From contig NZ_JABMCI010000048.1 of NCBI RefSeq assembly GCF_013359775.1, forward strand, positions 18,428 to 82,427: a stretch of 64,000 bases of DNA, given 5' to 3'. The notes beneath the pieces were generated by a model, which saw only the letters and a program-made list of their open reading frames with translations, was not told the DNA's origin and made no database searches. Below are positions 53,398-61,438 of the stretch, one piece after another. A program made the translations under genes and the position numbers. Source of the stretch: Cellulomonas humilata. Its GTDB lineage: Bacteria > Actinomycetota > Actinomycetes > Actinomycetales > Cellulomonadaceae. The stretch's first letter is position 1, and the number at the start of each line of letters is the position of its first letter.

Positions 53398-54158
53398 GGC
53401 AGCTCGGGGTGGGTCGCGTGGTCGCCGCCGACCCTCTTCTCGCCCTGCGCCTGCGGCCTGCGCATGTCGTAGCGGACGGCCGGGGGCTGCTCGCCGCGGA
53501 TGTCGGCGAGCAGCGCGGTGATCGCGGTCATGACGCGCTCGGTCGCCTCGCGCAGCGTCGCGGTGTCGTGCGGCTTGCCGTACAGGTCGCTGAGGTCGAC
53601 CGGGGGGCCGGCGACTACGGTGACCAGCTTGCGCGGGAACGGCTTGAGCAGCTTCTTGTAGCGGCCGAGCAGCAGCTGCGGCCCCCACTGCGCGACGGGG
53701 ATGACCGGCGCCTCGGTGCTCAGGGCCAGTCGCGCGATGCCCGTCTTGCCGACCATCGGCCACAGGTCGGGATCGCGTGTCAGGGTCCCCTCGGGGAACA
53801 CCGCGACCACGTCGCCGTCGCTGATCGCGGTGATGGCCGCGGTGAGCGACTCCCCCGCCGACGAGGAGTTGCGGTAGACGGGGATCTGCCCCGTCGCGCG
53901 CAGGATGCCCGCCAGCACCGGGATCTTGAACAGCGGCGCCTTGGCCAGGATCTTGGGCGCGACGCCGTTGTCCCACAGGAAGTGGGCGAACGTCAGCGGG
54001 TCGATGTTCGTCATGTGGTTCGAGGCGACGATGAACCCACGCTCACGCGGGAAGTTCTCGGTCCCGCGCCAGTCGCGGCGGGTCATCGCGCGCAGCAGGG
54101 GACGCACCACATGGGCGACGTAGCGGTAGGCACGGTTGGATCTGGCCGGTGGTTGCAC
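53394..54158 (-). CDS. plsC: 1-acyl-sn-glycerol-3-phosphate acyltransferase
   Basis: 254 residues. Acyltransferase motifs NHMTNIDP (HxxxxD type, with His-Met-Thr-Asn-Ile-Asp) and FPEGTLTRD, and GPPVDL near the end. Makes phosphatidate. GTG 54158 has no ribosome site; TAGCAT on the - strand (54167-54172) ends 8 nt before it, so an own leaderless promoter inside the murA end is possible. 18 nt after the murA stop. Confidence 0.92.
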   Translation of the reverse strand: MQPPARSNRAYRYVAHVVRPLLRAMTRRDWRGTENFPRERGFIVASNHMTNIDPLTFAHFLWDNGVAPKILAKAPLFKIPVLAGILRATGQIPVYRNSSSAGESLTAAITAISDGDVVAVFPEGTLTRDPDLWPMVGKTGIARLALSTEAPVIPVAQWGPQLLLGRYKKLLKPFPRKLVTVVAGPPVDLSDLYGKPHDTATLREATERVMTAITALLADIRGEQPPAVRYDMRRPQAQGEKRVGGDHATHPELP

Positions 54159-54176
54159 GGGAGCAGATGCTATCTG

Positions 54177-55493
54177 TCAGTCGCGGCTGAACTCGGCGCC
54201 GAGCGCCTCGAGCTTCTCGGTGAACCGCTCGTACCCGCGGTCGATCAGGCTGATCCCGCGCACCGACGACGTGCCCTTCGCGGCCAGTGCCGCGATCAGG
54301 TGGCTGAAGCCGCCACGCAGGTCCGGGACCTCGATGTCGGCGGCGGACAGCGGCGTGGGCCCGGAGATCACCGCGGAGTGGAAGAAGTTGCGCTGGCCGA
54401 ACCGGCACGGCCGTCCGCCCAGGCACTCCTTGTAGACCTGGATCGTCGCGCCCATGCCGACGAGGGCGTCGGTGAACCCGAAGCGGTTCTCGTAGACGGT
54501 CTCGTGCACGATCGACAGGCCCTTGGCCTGCGTGAGCGCCACGACGAGCGGCTGCTGCCAGTCCGTCATGAACCCGGGGTGCACGTCGGTCTCGAGCGTG
54601 ATCGACCGCAGGTCGCCGCCGGGGTGGAAGAACCGGATGCCGTCGTCGTCGATGGCGAACTCGCCGCCCACCTTGCGGAACGTGTTGAGGAACGTGGTCA
54701 TCTCGGGCTGCGTGGCGCCGCGGACGGTGATGTCACCGCCGGTGGCCAGGGCGGCCGACGCCCAGGACGCGGCCTCGATGCGGTCCGACAGCGCCGTGTG
54801 CCGGAAGCCGATCAGGCGGTCGACCCCCTCGATCCGGATGACGCGGTCCGTGTCGACGGAGATGATCGCGCCCATCTTCTGGAGCACGTTGATCAGGTCC
54901 ATGATCTCGGGCTCGATCGCGGCGTTCGACAGCTCGGTGATGCCCTCGGCGCGCACGGCGGTGAGCAGCAGCTGCTCGGTGGCGCCCACGCTCGGGTAGG
55001 GCAGCGCGATCTTGGTGCCCTGGAGGCGGCGTGGCGCGCGGATGTGGATGCCGTTGTCGGTCTTGTCCACGACCGCGCCGAACTGCCGCAGGATGTCGAG
55101 GTGGTAGTTGATCGGGCGGTCGCCGATCCGGCAGCCGCCCAGGTCCGGGATGAACGCCTCGCCCAGCCGGTGCAGCAGCGGCCCGCAGAACAGGATCGGG
55201 ATCCGGCTCGACCCCGCATGGGTGTCGATGTCCGCCACGTGCGCCGACTCGACGTCGGTGGGGTCGAGGTGCAGGACGCCTGCCTCGGCGTCGGCGTCGA
55301 CCTTGACGCCGTGCAGCTCGAGCAGGCCGGTGACCACGGCCACGTCGCGGATCTGGGGGACGTTGCGCAGGACGCTCGGGGTCTCGCCCAGCAGGGCGGC
55401 GACCATCGCCTTCGAGACGAAGTTCTTGGCCCCGCGGACGGTGATCTCCCCCGAGAGCGGGGTACCACCGTTGACGTACAGCAGATCGGTCAT
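54177..55493 (-). CDS. murA: UDP-N-acetylglucosamine 1-carboxyvinyltransferase
   Basis: 438 residues. First committed step of peptidoglycan synthesis. VRGAKNFVSKAMVAALLG holds Lys-Asn of the active site; the catalytic loop FIPDLGGCRIGDRP carries the fosfomycin-target cysteine, unlike the aspartate of mycobacteria. GGGAG lies 12 nt before ATG 55493, a long spacing. Starts the murA-plsC-gpsA operon. Confidence 0.94.
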   Translation of the reverse strand: MTDLLYVNGGTPLSGEITVRGAKNFVSKAMVAALLGETPSVLRNVPQIRDVAVVTGLLELHGVKVDADAEAGVLHLDPTDVESAHVADIDTHAGSSRIPILFCGPLLHRLGEAFIPDLGGCRIGDRPINYHLDILRQFGAVVDKTDNGIHIRAPRRLQGTKIALPYPSVGATEQLLLTAVRAEGITELSNAAIEPEIMDLINVLQKMGAIISVDTDRVIRIEGVDRLIGFRHTALSDRIEAASWASAALATGGDITVRGATQPEMTTFLNTFRKVGGEFAIDDDGIRFFHPGGDLRSITLETDVHPGFMTDWQQPLVVALTQAKGLSIVHETVYENRFGFTDALVGMGATIQVYKECLGGRPCRFGQRNFFHSAVISGPTPLSAADIEVPDLRGGFSHLIAALAAKGTSSVRGISLIDRGYERFTEKLEALGAEFSRD

Positions 55494-55529
55494 CGAACCA
55501 TCGTCTCCCAGGTGCAGGGGTGCTCCCGA

Positions 55530-55562
55530 CCGCACCCGCACCGGCGCGCCGGGCGGGTGCGG
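55530..55562 (-). terminator. Terminator of hup
   Basis: 9-bp stem CCGCACCCG / CGGGTGCGG with a nested CCGGCGCGCCGG palindrome in the loop, 25 nt past the hup stop. Confidence 0.65.
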
Positions 55563-55587
55563 AACCTTCACATGGCGGAGCAGGGGC

Positions 55588-56166
55588 TCACTTCTTCTTG
55601 CCCTTGCCCTTGCCGGAGGACGTCTTCTTCTTGGCTTGCGCCTTCTTCGCCTCGGCCTTCTTGGCGTCCGCCCGCTTCTTGGCGTCGGCCTTCTTCGCCG
55701 CGTCTGCGCGCTTCTTGACGTCGGCCTTCTTCGCCTTCGCCTTCGCCTTGGCCTTCTCGGTCGCGGCGGCCTTGACCGACGGCACGCCGGCCGACTTCGC
55801 GGGCGTGGGCGCGTCGACGTGGGTCGGCTCCGGCGCGGCCAGACCCCGGAGCGAGTCGAGGTCGACGACGGCCTCCAGCGGCGCACCCGGCTCGCCGGCC
55901 ACGCGTGCACGCAGCGTGGCGCCGGGATGGAACCGGGCGACGGTGGTCGCCGCGACCTCGAGCGCCTCTCCCGTGCGGGGGTTGCGGGCCGTGCGAGCAG
56001 CGCGGCCGGCCGCCTCGAACGTGCCGAACCCGGTGAGCGTCACGCGCTCCCCCGCGGCGAGCGCGGAGGTGATCTCGCCCAGCACCGCATCGACGGCGGC
56101 TGCGGCGGCGGGCCTGGAGGCACCGCGTGCGGCGATCCGGTCGGCGATCTGCGACTTCCCTGTCAT
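55588..56166 (-). CDS. hup: HU-type nucleoid protein with Lys/Ala tail
   Basis: 192 residues. HU domain 1-90 (MTGKSQIADRIAARGASRP, VTLTGFGTFEAAGRAARTARNPRTGE). The tail from about 125 is made of AKKADAKKRADAKKAEAKK-like repeats, histone H1-like, as in mycobacterial HupB. AGGGG site. The tail should bind and compact DNA and RNA and be open to acetylation. Same hup-leuD-leuC order as mycobacteria. Confidence 0.94.
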   Translation of the reverse strand: MTGKSQIADRIAARGASRPAAAAAVDAVLGEITSALAAGERVTLTGFGTFEAAGRAARTARNPRTGEALEVAATTVARFHPGATLRARVAGEPGAPLEAVVDLDSLRGLAAPEPTHVDAPTPAKSAGVPSVKAAATEKAKAKAKAKKADVKKRADAAKKADAKKRADAKKAEAKKAQAKKKTSSGKGKGKKK

Positions 56167-56231
56167 GGTCGTCCCCTCTCGGCCGGCGCGCACCGCGCCG
56201 TGCACCGGCCCCACGGTAGCCACTGCGGCGG

Positions 56232-56265
56232 ACCGGCGGGTCGCCTGAGGGGGCGACCCGCCGGT
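56232..56265 (-). terminator. Terminator of leuCD
   Basis: Perfect 14-bp stem ACCGGCGGGTCGCC / GGCGACCCGCCGGT with a 6-nt loop, 15 nt past the leuD stop. A TACCGT hexamer at 56213-56218 (- strand) could start hup just after. Confidence 0.8.
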
Positions 56266-56279
56266 GCCGGCGTCAGCGC

Positions 56280-56948
56280 CTAGCGCGGACCGCGACCGAT
56301 CTCGACGGGCACGCCCGCCGGCCGGGCCGCGACGATCTCGACGGGCGGCAGGTGCTTGGCAGGCAGGGTGGCCGGCCGCCATGCCTCACGACGAGCCTCG
56401 AAGGCGGAGATCTCGTCGGCGTGCTCGAGCGTGAGCCCGATGTCGTCGAGGCCCTCCAGCAGGCGCCAACGCGTGTAGTCGTCGACGTGGAACGGGACGA
56501 CGACGTCGTCGCACGTGATCGTCTTCGACTCGAGGTCGACGGTGATCTCGGTGCCGGGACGGGTCTCCAGGATCTTCCAGATGAGCTCGATGTCCTCCTG
56601 CGACGCCTGTGCCGCGAGCAGCCCCTGCTTGCCGGAGTTGCCGCGGAAGATGTCCGCGAACCGGTTCGAGATGACCACCTTGAACCCGTAGTCCTTGAGC
56701 GCCCAGACGGCGTGCTCGCGCGACGACCCGGTGCCGAAGTCCGGCCCGGCGACCAGCACGGAGCCCGAGGAGTAGGCCGCCTGGTTGAGGATGAACGCGG
56801 GGTCGCCGCGCCAGGCGGCGAACAGCGCGTCCTCGAACCCGGTGCGCGTCACGCGCTTGAGGTAGACGGCCGGGATGATCTGGTCGGTGTCCACGTTGCT
56901 GCGCCGCAGCGGGACGCCGACGCCGGTGTGCTGGTTGAACTTCTCCAT
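56280..56948 (-). CDS. leuD: 3-isopropylmalate dehydratase small subunit
   Basis: 222 residues. Swivelling aconitase domain: [40 protein letters not shown] and [20 protein letters not shown]-terminal extension of about 20 residues past the usual end. Partner of LeuC in leucine synthesis, 21 nt after leuC. Confidence 0.96.
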   Translation of the reverse strand: MEKFNQHTGVGVPLRRSNVDTDQIIPAVYLKRVTRTGFEDALFAAWRGDPAFILNQAAYSSGSVLVAGPDFGTGSSREHAVWALKDYGFKVVISNRFADIFRGNSGKQGLLAAQASQEDIELIWKILETRPGTEITVDLESKTITCDDVVVPFHVDDYTRWRLLEGLDDIGLTLEHADEISAFEARREAWRPATLPAKHLPPVEIVAARPAGVPVEIGRGPR

Positions 56949-56969
56949 GACTGTCTCTCGCTTTCCGGG

Positions 56970-58424
56970 TCAGACCGTCTGGAGGTCGGTGAGGGGGCTA
57001 CCGTCGGGCGCGGGTACTCCGGCGTCGAGGTCGGCGAAGGACGAGAGGGTGCCGCGGATCGCGGTCGCGGCGGCCACGAGCGGCGACACCAGGTGCGTGC
57101 GCCCGCCCTTGCCCTGGCGGCCCTCGAAGTTGCGGTTCGACGTCGAGGCCGAACGCTCCCCCGGCGCCAGCTGGTCCGGGTTCATGCCCAGACACATCGA
57201 GCAGCCGGCGTTGCGCCACTCGGCACCGAAGTCGAGGAAGATCTTGTCGAGCCCCTCGGCCTCCGCCTGCAGGCGCACGCGGGCCGATGCCGGCACGACC
57301 AGGACGCGGACGTCGTCGGCCTTGTGCTTGCCGCGGACCACCTTGGCCACCGAGCGCAGGTCCTCGATGCGCCCGTTGGTGCACGAGCCGATGAAGACCG
57401 TGTCGACCTTGATCTCGCGCAGCGGCTGCCCCGGCGTCAGGCCCATGTACTCGATGGCGCGCTCGGCGGCGCCGCGCTCGTCGGCGTCGGCGATCTCCTC
57501 CGGTACCGGCACGGAACCCGACAGCGGCAGGCCCTGGCCGGGGTTGGTGCCCCACGTGACGAAGGGTTCGAGGTCCTCCGCCTTGAGGACCACCTCGACG
57601 TCGAACTCGGCGTCCTCGTCGGTCCTCAGGGTGCTCCAGTACGCCACGGCGGCGTCCCAGTCGGCACCCTCGGGCGCGTGCGGGCGACCCTGGAGGTAGT
57701 CGAACGTGGTCTGGTCGGGCGCGATCATGCCCGCGCGCGCGCCGGCCTCGATCGACATGTTGCAGACCGTCATGCGGGCTTCCATCGACAGCGCCCGGAT
57801 GGCCTCGCCGCGGTACTCGAGCACGTAGCCCTGACCACCGCCGGTGCCGATCTTGGCGATGATCGCCAGGATGATGTCCTTGCTCGTCGCGCCCACGGGG
57901 AGCTCGCCGTCGACCGTGATCGCCATGGTCTTGAACGGCGCCAGCGGCAGCGTCTGCGTGGCCAGCACGTGCTCGACCTCGCTGGTGCCGATGCCGAACG
58001 CCAGGGCGCCGAACGCGCCGTGCGTGGACGTGTGCGAGTCGCCGCACACCACCGTCAGGCCCGGCTGCGTCAGGCCCAGCTGCGGCCCGACCTGGTGGAC
58101 GATGCCCTGGTCGGCGTCACCGAGCGAGTGGATCCGCACGCCGAACTCCGCGGCGTTGTTGCGCAGCGTCTGGATCTGCGTGCGGCTGGTCTCGTCGGCG
58201 ATGGGCCGGTCGATGTCCAGCGTCGGGGTGTTGTGGTCCTCGGTCGCGAGCGTGAGGTCCGGGCGGCGGACCGGGCGACCCGCGAGACGCAGGCCCTCGA
58301 ACGCCTGCGGGCTCGTCACCTCGTGCACGAGGTGGAGGTCGATGTAGAGGAGGTCGGGCGCCCCGTCGGTGCCTCGTCGCACGACGTGTGCGTCCCAGAC
58401 CTTCTCCGCCAACGTGCCGGCCAT
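56970..58424 (-). CDS. leuC: 3-isopropylmalate dehydratase large subunit
   Basis: 484 residues. Aconitase-type 4Fe-4S enzyme; cluster cysteines in [12 protein letters not shown] and [38 protein letters not shown] before ATG 58424 is a modest site. Divergent from an IclR regulator gene that most likely controls it. Confidence 0.96.
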   Translation of the reverse strand: MAGTLAEKVWDAHVVRRGTDGAPDLLYIDLHLVHEVTSPQAFEGLRLAGRPVRRPDLTLATEDHNTPTLDIDRPIADETSRTQIQTLRNNAAEFGVRIHSLGDADQGIVHQVGPQLGLTQPGLTVVCGDSHTSTHGAFGALAFGIGTSEVEHVLATQTLPLAPFKTMAITVDGELPVGATSKDIILAIIAKIGTGGGQGYVLEYRGEAIRALSMEARMTVCNMSIEAGARAGMIAPDQTTFDYLQGRPHAPEGADWDAAVAYWSTLRTDEDAEFDVEVVLKAEDLEPFVTWGTNPGQGLPLSGSVPVPEEIADADERGAAERAIEYMGLTPGQPLREIKVDTVFIGSCTNGRIEDLRSVAKVVRGKHKADDVRVLVVPASARVRLQAEAEGLDKIFLDFGAEWRNAGCSMCLGMNPDQLAPGERSASTSNRNFEGRQGKGGRTHLVSPLVAAATAIRGTLSSFADLDAGVPAPDGSPLTDLQTV

Positions 58425-58495
58425 CTTCTCGGTCCGTTCTCTCGTTCGTCCTGTCGGCCGGGAGTGTGGTTTTCCCGGCTCACCTGCTGTCGTAC

Positions 58496-58524
58496 TTGCA
58501 TCTCAGCCTGCGAGACGCCAATAT
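58496..58524 (+). promoter_or_regulatory. Promoter of the leu-type IclR regulator (leaderless)
   Basis: TTGCAT, 17 bp, CAATAT; -10 ends 6 nt before ATG 58531, so the mRNA should begin at the start codon. Confidence 0.65.
58501..58515 (+). promoter_or_regulatory. Candidate operator between leuC and IclR gene
   Basis: TCTC-AGCCTGC-GAGA with outer GC/GC pairs, sitting between -35 and -10 of the IclR promoter. A natural site for autoregulation and leuCD control. Confidence 0.45.
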
Positions 58525-58530
58525 CGACCT

Positions 58531-59250
58531 ATGGACAACTCTAGCGGAGTCGGCGTGCTGGACAAGGCCGCGTCCGTTCTCAGCGCCCTCGAGGCAGGCC
58601 CGGCCACCCTTGCACAGCTGGTGACCGCCACCCATCTTGCGCGCCCGACGGCTCACCGACTGGCCGTGGCGCTCGAGCACCACCGCCTCGTGGCCCGCGA
58701 CATGCAGGGTCGGTTCGTGCTCGGACCCCGCCTCTCGGAGCTGGCGACGGCGGCCGGCGAGGACCGCCTGCTCGCCGCGGCCGGCCCCGTGCTGGCCGCG
58801 CTGCGCGACCACACCGGCGAGAGCGCGCAGCTGTACCGCCGCCAGGGCGACCAGCGGATCTGCGTCGCCGCGGCCGAGCGGCCGATCGGCCTGCGCGACT
58901 CGATCCCGGTGGGCGCGACGCTGACGATGCACGCGGGCTCCGCGGCGCAGATCCTGCTCGCCTGGGAGGAGCCCGACCGCCTGCACCGTGGGCTCCAGGG
59001 TGCCAAGTTCACCGCGACGATCCTGTCCGGGGTGCGCCGACGCGGCTGGGCCCAGTCGGTGTCCGAGCGCGAGGTCGGCGTCGCGTCGGTGTCCGCCCCC
59101 GTGCGCGGGCCGTCGGGCCGGATCGTCGCCGCCGTGTCGGTCTCCGGACCACTCGAGCGCCTGTCCCGGCAGCCGGGGCGGCTGCACGCCGCCGCCGTCG
59201 TCTCGGCGGCCAACCGGCTGACCGAGGTGCTGCGCCGAACGGCGGACTGA
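58531..59250 (+). CDS. IclR-family regulator of leucine genes (LtbR/NdgR-like)
   Basis: 239 residues. HTH near 20-45 (ATLAQLVTATHLARPTAHRL), then an effector domain with GESAQLYRRQGDQRICVAAAERP and MHAGSAAQILLAW. Divergent from leuCD, the same arrangement as the known leuCD regulators of Corynebacterium, Mycobacterium and Streptomyces. ATG 58531 is leaderless by its promoter spacing. Expected to repress leuCD and amino-acid genes. Confidence 0.88.
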   Translation: MDNSSGVGVLDKAASVLSALEAGPATLAQLVTATHLARPTAHRLAVALEHHRLVARDMQGRFVLGPRLSELATAAGEDRLLAAAGPVLAALRDHTGESAQLYRRQGDQRICVAAAERPIGLRDSIPVGATLTMHAGSAAQILLAWEEPDRLHRGLQGAKFTATILSGVRRRGWAQSVSEREVGVASVSAPVRGPSGRIVAAVSVSGPLERLSRQPGRLHAAAVVSAANRLTEVLRRTAD

Positions 59251-59480
59251 TGGCCGTCCGCGGCGCTGCGGCGTCTCGTCGCCGGCTGCGCCGCAAGGTC
59301 GCGCTCGTCGGGTTCGTCGTCGGGCTGGTCCTCGGTGCGGTTCTCGCGCTCCTGGGCGGCGGCGGGGCCGGCGACGCCGTGGTGACCGGGATCCTGGTCG
59401 GCGCGATCGTCGCGGTCGTCGGCTACGGCGTCGTCGCGCTCCTGCCCACGTCGTCGCACGGCCCGCCCGGCCAGCACTGA
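59250..59480 (+). CDS. Small membrane protein of unknown function
   Basis: 76 residues: a basic N-terminus (ASRRRLRRKV) then two membrane segments (ALVGFVVGLVLGAVLALL and GILVGAIVAVVGYGVVALL) joined by a glycine-rich turn. The A of its ATG is the last base of the IclR stop (TGATG), so it is translationally coupled. I do not recognise the family. Confidence 0.65.
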   Translation: MAVRGAAASRRRLRRKVALVGFVVGLVLGAVLALLGGGGAGDAVVTGILVGAIVAVVGYGVVALLPTSSHGPPGQH

Positions 59481-59493
59481 GCTCGCGGGACTT

Positions 59494-59970
59494 CTAGCCA
59501 GGCCCGGGAACGGGACCCAGCAGCTCGATGCCGTGCTCGGCGGCGATCGCCAGGACGTCCTCCATGCTCGGGCTCCCCTGCGCCGCAAGGGCCGCGGCCG
59601 CCCGGGAGAACCCCTCCATCGGCGGCCCCGGCGCGTGCACGACGAAAGCGACGGCGTCCGCGCCGGACTCGTTGCGCACCGAGTGCGCGGTCCCTCCGGC
59701 CAGCGCGACGACGTCGCCCGCGGTGGCCGTCGTCCGCCGGACGACGCCGGCCTGGGCCTCGGCCTCGTAGATCGTGAACTCGCCCTCCAGCACGTGGTAG
59801 ACCTCGCCCGGCGCGTGCCGGTGCATCACCGGCGGTCCGCCTCCCGGCTGCATCCGCACCTGGACCGCGAACAGCGCGTCGCCGCTCTGGGCGCTCGTGG
59901 CCAGGACCGTGATCTCGTCGGTCCCCATCCTGAAGACCTCGCGATCGACAGGTAGCATGCCTATGTCCAT
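59494..59970 (-). CDS. Cupin-domain protein
   Basis: 158 residues. One cupin barrel: GGGPPVMHRHAPGEVYHVLEGEF has the His-His-Glu metal set, and GDVVALAGGTAHSVRNES the second box with His. The C-terminal tail is helical. Divergent from a marR-type gene 22 nt away, so probably its target; perhaps a quercetinase-like or signal-binding protein. ATG 59970 is leaderless (TAACGT 6 nt before); ATG 59958 is an alternative. Confidence 0.82.
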   Translation of the reverse strand: MDIGMLPVDREVFRMGTDEITVLATSAQSGDALFAVQVRMQPGGGPPVMHRHAPGEVYHVLEGEFTIYEAEAQAGVVRRTTATAGDVVALAGGTAHSVRNESGADAVAFVVHAPGPPMEGFSRAAAALAAQGSPSMEDVLAIAAEHGIELLGPVPGPG

Positions 59971-59986
59971 ATCGCGACGTTAGACA
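59964..59986. promoter_or_regulatory. Divergent cupin/marR control region
   Basis: Outer TGTC/GACA arms 23 nt apart with a central TCGCGA palindrome; it holds the cupin -10 (TAACGT, 59977-59982, - strand) and a marR -10 (TAGACA, 59981-59986, + strand). Plausible MarR operator. Confidence 0.35.
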
Positions 59987-59992
59987 GGTGAC

Positions 59993-60463
59993 ATGTCGAA
60001 GTCAAGCCGTATTCCCCTGTCGTCCGGCCGCGAGCGACCGACCAACATCGCCGTCCTGCTGCGGGAGGCGTTCGTCGCGCTCAACGACGTCGTCGTCGTC
60101 GCGCTGGCCGAGCGCGGACACGCGGTCGTGCGGCCGGCGCACAGCGCGGTCTTCCAGTACCTCGACGACACCGGCACGACCGTCAGCGTCCTGGCGGAGC
60201 GCGCCCAGATGACCAAGCAGGCGATGGCGGAGCTGGTCGTGCACCTCGAGCGGCACGGGTACGTCGTCCGCGTGCCCGACCCCGCCGACCGGCGGGCCAA
60301 GCTGGTGCTCGCCACCGAGCAGGGGGCCGACGTCGTCGCAGTGGCCCAGGAAGTGGCTCCGGCGATCGAGCACCGCGTCGAGCAGCTGCTCGGCGCCGAC
60401 CGGTTCGCCGCGCTGCGGGAGGACCTCGGCACCATCCTGCGGGCCGCCGACTCCTCCGCCTGA
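59993..60463 (+). CDS. MarR-family transcriptional regulator
   Basis: 156 residues. Winged HTH with VSVLAERAQMTKQAMAELVVHLERHGYV and the wing mark DPADRRAKLV. Forms dimers that usually repress their own and a divergent gene. ATG 59993 follows TAGACA by 6 nt and AGGTG by 3. Likely controls the cupin gene. Confidence 0.88.
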   Translation: MSKSSRIPLSSGRERPTNIAVLLREAFVALNDVVVVALAERGHAVVRPAHSAVFQYLDDTGTTVSVLAERAQMTKQAMAELVVHLERHGYVVRVPDPADRRAKLVLATEQGADVVAVAQEVAPAIEHRVEQLLGADRFAALREDLGTILRAADSSA

Positions 60464-60510
60464 CGCGAACGGGCCGCTGCACGCGCGCGAGGCGACGGGC
60501 CGGACATGGC

Positions 60511-60546
60511 ACGAGCCCCGATCAGCCTGCGCTGATCAGGGCTCGT
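60511..60546. terminator. Terminator shared by marR and tRNA-Glu
   Basis: 16-nt arms ACGAGCCCCGATCAGC / GCTGATCAGGGCTCGT with one mismatch and a CTGC loop, between convergent transcripts. Confidence 0.8.
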
Positions 60547-60554
60547 CGCCTCTG

Positions 60555-60627
60555 TACCCCCGACCGGATTCGAACCGGCGCTACCGCCGTGAGAGGGCGG
60601 CGTGCTAGGCCGCTACACAACGGGGGC
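60555..60627 (-). tRNA. tRNA-Glu (anticodon CTC)
   Basis: Read on the - strand: acceptor GCCCCCG with CGGGGGT and discriminator A, anticodon stem CCGCC/GGCGG around CTCTCAC (anticodon CTC, codon GAG), T loop GGTTCGAATCC. No encoded CCA. A TAGAGT -10 candidate lies at 60669-60674. Confidence 0.96.
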
Positions 60628-60726
60628 CTGTACGCTGCGCGACCCGAGGGCCTCGCTTGCGAGTGAACACTCTACCCGATCCTCCGAGGAGGACGGACCA
60701 GCGGTGCTCGCGCTGAGTTCATACCG

Positions 60727-60798
60727 CTGGGGTACCAGGACTCGAACCTAGACTAACTGAACCAGAATCAGTCGTGCTGCCAATTACACCATACCCCA
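60727..60798 (-). tRNA. tRNA-Gln (anticodon CTG)
   Basis: Acceptor TGGGGTA / TACCCCA with discriminator G, anticodon stem ACTGA/TCAGT around TTCTGGT (anticodon CTG, codon CAG), T arm with GGTTCGAGTCC. No encoded CCA. Confidence 0.96.
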
Positions 60799-60876
60799 TG
60801 GGGGTAAAACGCCCGGAGCTCATCGGTTGCCTGGCGGGGCAGACCGACGCGCATCCGGACGTCGTACCGGCGGTGA

Positions 60877-60906
60877 ACACTACCCGAGCGCCGGGGCCGG
60901 GTCCAA
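60877..60906 (-). promoter_or_regulatory. Promoter of tRNA-Gln
   Basis: On the - strand: TTGGAC, 18 bp, TAGTGT. The sequence around -10 (GGGTAGTGTTCAC) resembles that before tRNA-Glu (GGGTAGAGTGTTCAC). Confidence 0.5.
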
Positions 60907-60946
60907 CTGGCGCACCCCGACGTGACGAAGCCCACCGACACCGGCC

Positions 60947-61402
60947 TCAGCGCGGGATCGACGCCAGCTCCGACGCGTCGTACCAGAGCAGGTCGCGCTC
61001 GTCGAGGCGGTCGACGGCAGACTCGTCGCCGGCCGCGGCCAGCACCACGTCGGGCGCGGCGCCCGGCTCGTCGACGTGCACGCAGATCACGTCGTCCTGC
61101 GGCACCGCGCTGGTGAGGTCGACGGCACTGGGCACGTCGTCGCCGTCGGCCACCGCCAGGACGGCGCTGTCGGGGACGTCCACCGAGACGACGAGCCGCA
61201 GCTGCGGGGCGTCCGGCTGCCCGCCCAGGAGCTCGAGCGAGTCGTCCGCGGCCGCCAGCTGCGCCGCGAACTCGAGCCCCTCGTCGTCCTCGTCCGGGAA
61301 CATCGCCCGCAGCGCCGGCGTCACCGCGTGGGCGCGCCGGGCCGCGAGCGGGCCGGCCGCGGGATCGAGCTGGTCGAGCGAGGCGGGGAGGTAGATGCGC
61401 AC
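60947..61402 (-). CDS. Conserved actinobacterial protein (DUF6912-like)
   Basis: 151 residues, MRIYLPASLDQLDPAAGPLAARRAHAVTP start, acidic, no membrane segment. I place it with DUF6912 by its N-terminus and neighbourhood; function unknown. GTG 61402 with CACACT ending exactly 6 nt before, so likely leaderless. It lies 36 nt after the TadZ-like gene. Confidence 0.65.
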   Translation of the reverse strand: MRIYLPASLDQLDPAAGPLAARRAHAVTPALRAMFPDEDDEGLEFAAQLAAADDSLELLGGQPDAPQLRLVVSVDVPDSAVLAVADGDDVPSAVDLTSAVPQDDVICVHVDEPGAAPDVVLAAAGDESAVDRLDERDLLWYDASELASIPR

Positions 61403-61408
61403 CCGGCC

Positions 61409-61414
61409 AGTGTG
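61409..61414 (-). promoter_or_regulatory. Leaderless -10 of the DUF6912-like gene
   Basis: CACACT on the - strand, 6 nt before GTG 61402; same hexamer and spacing as before the HTH gene at 63489. Confidence 0.4.
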
Positions 61415-61438
61415 CCGCGCCGACGCCCGGCGCGACGA

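Noticed and set aside
58489..58521. A leuC promoter on the - strand, TTGGCG-N17-CAAGTA
   Set aside because: The second hexamer does not fit TANNNT; not strong enough to list.
60555..60798. tRNA genes as an integration hotspot
   Set aside because: No direct repeat of the tRNA 3' end and no mobility gene beside them.
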